Shown here in pieces: positions 56,776-64,000 of a stretch of 64,000 nt of DNA; positions within the stretch are counted from its first letter, which is position 1; each line of letters opens with the position of its first letter. Under the pieces are notes generated by a model that worked only from the letters and a program-made list of their open reading frames with translations, was not told the origin of the DNA and did not search any database. The translations under genes and the position numbers were made by a program. This DNA is from Saprospirales bacterium (GTDB taxonomy: Bacteria > Bacteroidota > Bacteroidia > Chitinophagales > Saprospiraceae): positions 1 through 64,000 of the forward strand of contig PAAY01000039.1 in assembly GCA_002698985.1 (NCBI GenBank), read 5' to 3'.

Positions 56776-58539
56776 TCACTTATCAACCAATTTCAAACCC
56801 AACTCCTCCAATTGTGCGGGATCTATCTCAGAGGGTGCATCGATCATCACATCGCGGCCCATGTTGTTTTTCGGGAAGGCGATGAAATCACGGATGCTGG
56901 TTTGGCCTTTCATCACGGCGCAGAGGCGGTCGAAACCGAAGGCGATGCCACCGTGGGGTGGTGCCCCGTATTCAAAAGCCCCCATGAGGAAGCCGAACTG
57001 TTTTTCAGCCTCCTCCTCGGTGAAGCCGAGGAGCTTGAAGTTTTTCTCTTGCAGCTTGCGGTCGTGGATACGGATGGAGCCACCGCCGATCTCCGCACCG
57101 TTGATGACAAGGTCGTATGCATTGGCCCGCAGGCTTTTCAGCGTCTCAAAATCATCGCTGAGCATTTTTTCTTCATCCTCCGGCTTTGGAGAAGTGAAGG
57201 GGTGGTGCATGGCGAAAAAGCGGCCGGCCTCCTCGTCCCATTCCAGCAAAGGAAAATCAACCACCCACAGCGGTTTGTAATCTCCGGGCTTCATCAGCCC
57301 CATTCTGCGGCCCATTTCCAGGCGCAGTTCACCCAGTTGCTTGCGGGTCTTTTCGGCTTCGCCGGAGAGGATTAACAACATATCTCCGGCCTCGGCACCG
57401 AATGCTTCGGCCCACTGTTTAAGGTCGTCGTCGCTGTAGAATTTTCCGACGGAAGACTTAAAGGTGCCGTCGGCGTTCACCTTGACATACACCAGTCCTT
57501 TGGCACCAATTTGCGGGCGCTGCACCCATTCCGTCAGCTCTTTGATGGCCTTGTTGGAATATTCCTCAGCCTGGCCTTTGGCGCAAATTCCGACGATGAG
57601 TTCGGCGTTGTCGAACACGCCGAAGCCCTTGCCCTTTGCCAGGTCGTTCAGTTCCACGAACTCCATCCCGAAGCGGAGGTCGGGTTTGTCGGAGCCGTAT
57701 TTGGTGATGGCCTCGTCGTAATTCATCCGTGGAAAATCCGGAAGCTCCACACCCAGCGCCTCCCGGAAAAGGTGTTTGGTGAGACCTTCAAAAGTCTGGA
57801 GCACTTCTTCCCTCGTCACAAAGGACATTTCGCAATCTATCTGGGTGAACTCCGGCTGGCGGTCGGCCCGCAGGTCCTCATCCCGGAAACATTTCACAAT
57901 CTGGAAGTACTTGTCCATACCCGCCACCATCAGGATCTGTTTGAAAGTCTGGGGCGACTGCGGCAGGGCGTAAAACTGACCGGGGTTCATGCGGCTGGGC
58001 ACTACGAAGTCGCGTGCACCTTCCGGGGTGCTTTTGATGAGGTTGGGGGTCTCTATTTCCACGAATCCCTCATCGGCCAGGTATTTCCTCGTCTCGATGG
58101 CCAGCTTGCTGCGGAACACCAGGTTTTCCCGGACGATGGGCCGGCGGATGTCCAGGTAGCGGTACTTCATTCGCAGGTCGTCGCCCCCGTCAGTTTCATC
58201 TTCGATGGTGAACGGAGGCACTTTGGAAGCGTTCAGCACGGCCAGTTCCTTCACCTCTATCTCAATATCTCCGGTGGCTCTGTTGGGGTTCTTGCTGCTG
58301 CGCTCGCGCACCACACCCGTGGCGCTGATCACGAACTCCCGGCCCAGTTTCCGGGCACGTTCGCAGAGTGCTGCATCCTCCTCGCTATTGAAAACCAGCT
58401 GGGTAATGCCGTAGCGGTCGCGCAGGTCGATGAAGGTCATGCCTCCAAAATCCCGGTTGCTCTGCACCCAGCCCGACAGTTTTACTTCTTTGCCGACATC
58501 GGCTATCCTCAGTTCTCCGCAGTTGTGTGTACGGTACAT
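56776..58539 (-). CDS. aspS: Aspartyl-tRNA synthetase
   Basis: [77 protein letters not shown]. Confidence 0.97.
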   Translation of the reverse strand: MYRTHNCGELRIADVGKEVKLSGWVQSNRDFGGMTFIDLRDRYGITQLVFNSEEDAALCERARKLGREFVISATGVVRERSSKNPNRATGDIEIEVKELAVLNASKVPPFTIEDETDGGDDLRMKYRYLDIRRPIVRENLVFRSKLAIETRKYLADEGFVEIETPNLIKSTPEGARDFVVPSRMNPGQFYALPQSPQTFKQILMVAGMDKYFQIVKCFRDEDLRADRQPEFTQIDCEMSFVTREEVLQTFEGLTKHLFREALGVELPDFPRMNYDEAITKYGSDKPDLRFGMEFVELNDLAKGKGFGVFDNAELIVGICAKGQAEEYSNKAIKELTEWVQRPQIGAKGLVYVKVNADGTFKSSVGKFYSDDDLKQWAEAFGAEAGDMLLILSGEAEKTRKQLGELRLEMGRRMGLMKPGDYKPLWVVDFPLLEWDEEAGRFFAMHHPFTSPKPEDEEKMLSDDFETLKSLRANAYDLVINGAEIGGGSIRIHDRKLQEKNFKLLGFTEEEAEKQFGFLMGAFEYGAPPHGGIAFGFDRLCAVMKGQTSIRDFIAFPKNNMGRDVMIDAPSEIDPAQLEELGLKLVDK

Positions 58540-58908
58540 GAATGGTTGATTTTTCAGGTCAACCCGAACCCGGCAAGGATTCCGGTTGATGGTGATACAA
58601 GTGAAGTGTAGGAGGCCAAGACCTCAAAAAGGCTGGCAAAAATAGCGGGTTCTGAGGCAATTGTGTTTTGCCAACAACAATTTGACACGCTTTTTGAACT
58701 GTGAGGGGCAGAAACATGAACTAGCCAAATGTTAAATGTGTCTTTTTTCCATGTTTTAACCCGCCCACGGGTAGAAAAGCCAAAATGAAGTTTATTTTTG
58801 CTTTGCCCGTCGCTTCGCAATAGCTCCCCGTTGCGAATGTTCCCTTCAAGGGTTTTAAGAATCTGACAAGTTGCGGATAACATCTATTGAGGAAAAGCTT
58901 AGGAGATC

Positions 58909-60645
58909 ATGAAAAGAGCGTTGTCACTTTTACTTCTTCCCTTGTTGCTGTTGGCTTTCAACAACTCGGAAACCCCTGCGCTCAAAAAGTACCCTAAAAA
59001 ATACTTCCGCTCTCCCGTCAACCACTCCATGCTCTTGTCGGGCACCTTCGGAGAATTGCGGCCCAACCACTTCCACGCCGGCATTGACATCAAATCGGCC
59101 AAAGGCGTGCCCGGTGACGACCTCTTTGCAGCCGCCGACGGTTTCATTTCAAGAATAAAAGTGGACAGCCGCGGCTACGGCAACTCCCTTTACATCGACC
59201 ATCCCAACGGCTACACGACCCTTTATGCCCACCTCGATCATTTTTCCGAAGAAATAGCAGCCTACGTCAAGGCCAAACAATACGAACAGCAATCTTTTGA
59301 GGTTGACCTCGACCTGACTCCCGACATTTTCCCGGTGCGCCAGGGCCAGCGCATTGGAGCCATGGGCAACAGCGGTTCGTCCAACGGTGCACACCTGCAC
59401 TTCGAAATCAGAGACACCCGCACCCAGGATCCCATCAATCCGCTGCTTTTCGGATTTCCGGTAGTTGACAATGTTTCCCCGCGGATGCACTCCGTAAAAG
59501 TTTACCAACTGGACCAGCACCTCCACGCCAAAGGTGCCAGGGCCTACTCTGTGTACCAGTCCAACGGCAATTACCGCATCAAAGGCGACACCATCTACAC
59601 TGATGGCGACCGGGCCGGATTCGGACTCAAGGTTTACGACCATTTCGACCGGGTGAGCAACTGGAACGGCATCTACTCGCTCAGCATGCTCAAAAACGAC
59701 AGCCTGATCTACGCTTTCGATCTGGAAACTTTTTCCTTTGACGAGACCCGCTACCTGAATGCCCATTGCGACTACGAGGAGCGAGTGACCAAAAACAGCT
59801 ATTACAACCGCTGCTTCACCCTGCCGGGCAACCAGCTTTCCATTTACAGAAAAAACAAAAACTATGGTGTGGTGGAGGTGCCCGAGCGGCGCCCCGCCAA
59901 AATCACCATGATCGCTTCTGATGTTGCCGGTAACGAGGCCAGGCTGGAATTCTGGGTGCAGCGCAAACAGGCATACAGCGCCGTGGCCGTCTCCAACGAA
60001 CTGTACAACTACATCCTGCCTTACGACGAAGGCAACATGATACGCACCGAGGGCCTGTACCTGCACATGCCGGCCGGCACCCTGTACGAAGACCTCTACC
60101 TGCGCTACGACGTTTCACCGGAGCGCTCGGACGGGTATTACTCCGACGTGCACCACCTCCACGAGTCCACCACGCCTGTGCACCAGTTTTTTGACCTCGG
60201 CCTGCGGCCAACGAAGCCCATCCCTGCCGAACTGAAATCAAAGGTCTTTGTGGCCTACTGCAACGGCAACTCCGTGGTCAACTGCGGGGGCACCTGGCAG
60301 GATGGCCTGCTCATGACCAAAGTGCGCCAGTTTGGCAATTACTGCATCATGGCCGACACCAAAGCGCCCACCATTACGCCGCTGAGCTTCCGGTACAACA
60401 TGAAAGGACGCAGTAAGATGAGCTTCCGGATCAAAGACGAAACTGCCACCGCTGCCAATGTTGACGACCTGAGCTACGATGCCTGGGTGGACGACCAGTG
60501 GATTCTCATGGAGTACGATAAAAAATCTGCCAGCATCACCCACGAGTTTGATGAGCACATCGGCCCGGGTGAACACAGCCTGAAAATCGTGGTCAGGGAT
60601 GCCGTAGGCAACGAGAAGGTGTACGAGTCCAAATTTGTCAGGTAA
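58909..60645 (+). CDS. M23-family metallopeptidase, secreted
   Basis: NHFHAGIDIKSAKGVPGDDLFAAADGFISRIKVDSRGYGNSLYIDHPNGYTTLYAHLDHF and NGAHLHFEIRD. Confidence 0.92.
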   Translation: MKRALSLLLLPLLLLAFNNSETPALKKYPKKYFRSPVNHSMLLSGTFGELRPNHFHAGIDIKSAKGVPGDDLFAAADGFISRIKVDSRGYGNSLYIDHPNGYTTLYAHLDHFSEEIAAYVKAKQYEQQSFEVDLDLTPDIFPVRQGQRIGAMGNSGSSNGAHLHFEIRDTRTQDPINPLLFGFPVVDNVSPRMHSVKVYQLDQHLHAKGARAYSVYQSNGNYRIKGDTIYTDGDRAGFGLKVYDHFDRVSNWNGIYSLSMLKNDSLIYAFDLETFSFDETRYLNAHCDYEERVTKNSYYNRCFTLPGNQLSIYRKNKNYGVVEVPERRPAKITMIASDVAGNEARLEFWVQRKQAYSAVAVSNELYNYILPYDEGNMIRTEGLYLHMPAGTLYEDLYLRYDVSPERSDGYYSDVHHLHESTTPVHQFFDLGLRPTKPIPAELKSKVFVAYCNGNSVVNCGGTWQDGLLMTKVRQFGNYCIMADTKAPTITPLSFRYNMKGRSKMSFRIKDETATAANVDDLSYDAWVDDQWILMEYDKKSASITHEFDEHIGPGEHSLKIVVRDAVGNEKVYESKFVR

Positions 60646-60714
60646 AGGTTTTGGAAATATTCCGCAAGTTTGCAGCCGTTTGTAAACTCGAGCTCACCAA
60701 ATAACCTGACATCC

Positions 60715-62406
60715 ATGCACCAGCAACAACTCATCGAGTGCGTGCCCAATTTCTCCGAAGGGCGTGACCTTTCCATCATCAAACAGATCACCGATGCCAT
60801 TGAAACCGTCGAGGGCGTGAAGCTGCTCGACGTGGACCCCGGCAAAGCCACCAACCGAACCGTGGTGACCTTTGTTGGCGAACCCGGACCGGTGGTAGAA
60901 GCTGCTTTCCGTGCCATTAAAAAAGCTTCGGAACTGATAGACATGAGCAAACACCAGGGCGAACACCCCCGCATGGGTGCCACCGATGTTTGCCCATTGG
61001 TACCGGTCTCAGGCATCAGCATGGAAGAATGCGCTGAATGGGCCAGGAAGTTGGGAGCCAGAGTTGGCGAAGAACTGGGCATCCCCGTTTACCTGTACGA
61101 AGCGGCCGCCAGCAAGCCGGAATGGAAAAACCTGGCCACCGTGCGCGCAGGTGAATACGAAGCCCTGCCCGAAAAACTGGTCAAGCCCGAATGGAAACCG
61201 GATTTCGGCCCCGCAAAGTTCAACGCAAAGGCAGGAGCTACGGCCATCGGCGCCCGGGATTTCCTGGTGGCTTACAACGTAAACCTCAACACCACCAGCG
61301 TTCGCCGCGCCAACTCCGTGGCCTTTGATGTGCGTGAGAAAGGAAGGGTGAAACGCCTCGGCAACCCCATCACAGGTGAGATCGTGAAAGACGCAAACGG
61401 AGAGCCGGTAAGAGAACCCGGCGCCTGCAAAGGTGTGAAAGCCATCGGCTGGTACATTCCGGAATACGGCCTGGCTCAGGTGTCCATGAACATCACCAAC
61501 ATCAGTGTGACGCCCGTTCACGAGGCCTTCGAGGCCTGCTGCCGGAGCGCTGAAAGCCGGGGCATGCGGGTGACCGGCTCAGAAGTGGTGGGGCTGGTGC
61601 CGCTGAAAGTGCTGCTCGATGCCGGCAGGTATTTTCTGAAGAAACAAAACTGGAGCACCGGCGCCTCAGAAGAAGAGCTCATCCACATTGCGGTGAAGAG
61701 TATGGGTCTGGATGAATTAGGCCCCTTTGACCCGAAGAAAAAGATCATTGAATACCAGCTGCGTGATGAATCCAGCCAACCCCTCGTTGGAATGACGCTG
61801 CGTGCCTTTGCCAATGAAACTGCCAAAAACAGCCCGACTCCCGGCGGCGGCTCCATCGCCGCATACGTGGGAGCTTTGGGCGCTTCGCTGGGCACCATGG
61901 TGGCCAACCTCAGTGCCGGCAAGCGTGGCTGGGACGACCGCATCGAAGAGTTCTCGGCATGGGCTGAAAAAGGCCAGCAGCTCAAAGATGCCCTCCTCAA
62001 CCTCGTTGACGAAGACACCCAGGCTTTCAACCGCATCATGGAGGCTTTCCGTTTGCCGAAGGAAACAGCCGAAGAAAAAGCTGCGCGCACGCAAGCTATC
62101 CAAGCTGCCACCCAATACGCCACCGAGGTGCCCCTGCGAACCATGGAACTGACCGTTGAGGTTTTTGAACTGGCAGAGGCAATGGTGGAACAGGGCAATC
62201 CCAATTCAGTGACGGACGGCGCTGTGGGTGCTTTGTGTGCCCATGCAGCCCTGCACGGCGCCTGGATGAACGTGCGAATCAACGCCACCAGCCTGAAGGA
62301 TGAAAAAGTGAAAAATGAACTGCTGGGCAAAGCCGAAGCGATTGGCCGGAAGGCCGATGAGCACCTTGCGAGGATCAAAGCCAAAACCGACCAAAGGTTG
62401 GGATGA
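60715..62406 (+). CDS. ftcD: Glutamate formimidoyltransferase fused to formimidoyltetrahydrofolate cyclodeaminase
   Basis: LIECVPNFSEGRDLSIIKQI, EHPRMGATDVCPLVP; C-terminal LRAFANETAKNSPTPGGGSIAAYVGALGASLGTMVANL. Confidence 0.95.
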   Translation: MHQQQLIECVPNFSEGRDLSIIKQITDAIETVEGVKLLDVDPGKATNRTVVTFVGEPGPVVEAAFRAIKKASELIDMSKHQGEHPRMGATDVCPLVPVSGISMEECAEWARKLGARVGEELGIPVYLYEAAASKPEWKNLATVRAGEYEALPEKLVKPEWKPDFGPAKFNAKAGATAIGARDFLVAYNVNLNTTSVRRANSVAFDVREKGRVKRLGNPITGEIVKDANGEPVREPGACKGVKAIGWYIPEYGLAQVSMNITNISVTPVHEAFEACCRSAESRGMRVTGSEVVGLVPLKVLLDAGRYFLKKQNWSTGASEEELIHIAVKSMGLDELGPFDPKKKIIEYQLRDESSQPLVGMTLRAFANETAKNSPTPGGGSIAAYVGALGASLGTMVANLSAGKRGWDDRIEEFSAWAEKGQQLKDALLNLVDEDTQAFNRIMEAFRLPKETAEEKAARTQAIQAATQYATEVPLRTMELTVEVFELAEAMVEQGNPNSVTDGAVGALCAHAALHGAWMNVRINATSLKDEKVKNELLGKAEAIGRKADEHLARIKAKTDQRLG

Positions 62407-62415
62407 GTTGGTGGT

Positions 62416-63330
62416 TCACTTGCCCAGGGCTGCATTGATCTCCTCCTTCAGCATGCCTTCTTTCATGGCAAAGACCGAAGTGATGATCTGACGCACATTG
62501 GCGAGCTTGGCGGTGTAGTCGACCAGCTTGAGGGCTACCGAAATGAGTTTTACCCTTTCCTTAGGCAAACCTTCCATGCGGAGACGCTCCGCTTCCGTTG
62601 CAGGCCATACTTTCCGACACAAACTCCTGAATGCTTCGATGTCAACGATGCCGTAGAGCGGGCTGGGTTTGTCGAGCCGTAGCATGCTCTCCACCACTTC
62701 AAAGGTTCCTGAAGCTCCGATGAGCAATGGCGTTTGGTGTATTTTCAACTGCTCGGCCAGTGGCTGCAATACCGATTCCAGATGCATCTCGATGGCAATA
62801 ATGTCGCCCTGGCTGATGGGATCGTTCCGTTGAAAATCGCTGTACAGCACCTGTACGCCAATGGGGAAACTCTGCGCCCAATACACCTTTTCAGCATCGG
62901 CAATGATGAACTCCACGCTGCCGCCCCCCACATCCATGATGAGGGCCTTTCCGGCAAATGGGGGCACCGCCTGCATCACGCCGAGGTGGATGAGCCGGGC
63001 CTCTTCATCACCGCTGATGATCTCGATATTGATGCCCGTTTCCTCCCTGACTTTGTCAATGAAGCTTTGGCTGTTGCCGGCACGGCGAAGCGCCTCAGTA
63101 CCGAATGCCCGCCATTTGTCCACAGCCATTTCCTCCATTTTTCTGCGGAAATTCTTGAGGGTTTCGATGCCCCGCTTTTGGGGTTGTTCACCAAGTTGTG
63201 TCACTCCTTCCTCTCCGATGAGCACATAACTGCGCTCCCGGAAGACGGTCTCATAGGAGCCGTCCGGTTTTACTTCCGCAATGAGCAGGTGAAAAGTGTT
63301 GGTGCCGCAATCGATGATTCCCAGGCGCAT
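62416..63330 (-). CDS. Ppx/GppA phosphatase family protein
   Basis: MRLGIIDCGTNTFHLLIAEV, FGTEALRRAGN, ISGDEEARLIHLGV, LIMDVGGGSVEFIIAD. Confidence 0.95.
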   Translation of the reverse strand: MRLGIIDCGTNTFHLLIAEVKPDGSYETVFRERSYVLIGEEGVTQLGEQPQKRGIETLKNFRRKMEEMAVDKWRAFGTEALRRAGNSQSFIDKVREETGINIEIISGDEEARLIHLGVMQAVPPFAGKALIMDVGGGSVEFIIADAEKVYWAQSFPIGVQVLYSDFQRNDPISQGDIIAIEMHLESVLQPLAEQLKIHQTPLLIGASGTFEVVESMLRLDKPSPLYGIVDIEAFRSLCRKVWPATEAERLRMEGLPKERVKLISVALKLVDYTAKLANVRQIITSVFAMKEGMLKEEINAALGK

Positions 63331-63372
63331 GAGGACTGTGTTTTCTTCGAGTTCGAGGTGTGCTGTACGGGT

Positions 63373-63879
63373 TTACTTCGCCCCGCCTTCCATTTGCTGG
63401 CGCATTTTGGCAGCCTGCTGGATCTGGTTGTTGATATATCCCAGTCCTTCCTGTGTCATGTTGGAGGCGTAGACCTTTTGTTGCTTTTTGGTGAAAATGA
63501 AATAGGTACATCCGTTGGCATAGTAAAAGTCCGCCTCCAGAAAAATGTCGCCATTGATCTGGTAGGTGATGTGGCCGTTGGGTTTGCAAGCCGGATTGAT
63601 TGCAGCCGGCGCATCGCCGATGTGGCTTACCACGTACTGAATGGCAGGTTTTTCCACCAGGCTCATGGTAAAGGGCTCGTCGTAAAAGATGTAATCCACT
63701 GCCGTGCACTCGTTGAATAATTTCTGCTTGACGTCAGCAGGCATGGCGGGCAGCATTTCCTGGGCCGCTGGCGGCGTGCTTTCAGCCTGGGCAGGAGCTT
63801 CAGAACTTGTGTTGTCAGTGGAATTCTGACAAGCAATCAAAAATAAGAGGGCAAAGAGGGTAACAATGGGCAATTTCAT
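63373..63879 (-). CDS. Hypothetical lipoprotein
   Basis: MKLPIVTLFALLFLIACQNS lipobox; family not recognised. Confidence 0.7.
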   Translation of the reverse strand: MKLPIVTLFALLFLIACQNSTDNTSSEAPAQAESTPPAAQEMLPAMPADVKQKLFNECTAVDYIFYDEPFTMSLVEKPAIQYVVSHIGDAPAAINPACKPNGHITYQINGDIFLEADFYYANGCTYFIFTKKQQKVYASNMTQEGLGYINNQIQQAAKMRQQMEGGAK

Positions 63880-64000
63880 AAGCTAAATTTTCTTGCCGCC
63901 AAGATACGTATTTCAACAGATGCCGGTTTATTTCACAACCACTTCGCAAATGAGCTTGTTTTTGGAGCAGTAACAAGGCAAGCCTTTTTAGTTTTTTCGT

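Overview
This window looks like the chromosome of a Bacteroidota bacterium, probably a Saprospiria/Lewinella-like lineage. The evidence is a type IX secretion/gliding cluster (porV, porU, a PorP/SprF-like gene, gldJ next to murF), several exact TAnnTTTG promoter elements and T9SS C-terminal sorting domains. Most of the window is housekeeping: glyA, scpA, an AlkA-like glycosylase, pyrC, an ECF sigma/putative anti-sigma pair, PadR-PspC, murF, DAHP synthase-chorismate mutase, purK, proS-rimP-nusA-infB, an M14 peptidase, tgt, an LptF/LptG-type permease, aspS, an M23 peptidase, ftcD and Ppx/GppA. The observations most worth following up are: (1) two paralogous 33-34 aa single-TM proteins missing from the ORF track, with a shared 10-nt leader motif; (2) a PspC membrane protein split exactly at an A11 homopolymer; (3) a two-module intergenic repeat present twice in inverted orientation about 10 kb apart, with one 69-bp module identical; (4) a 57-bp tandem repeat whose internal hairpin shows a compensatory base-pair change; (5) a roughly 160-bp MITE-like giant hairpin with a diverged short relative; (6) an HD-domain/PycTM-like fusion with no adjacent nucleotide cyclase; (7) an exported protein with a bacterial SR-dipeptide tail; (8) several families of phased degenerate short-word arrays and CCCCGA...TCGGGG palindromes concentrated at 43.9-56.8 kb. 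No CRISPR array, rRNA, tRNA, prophage or transposase gene was recognised. All product calls are by reading the sequence; no database search was run.
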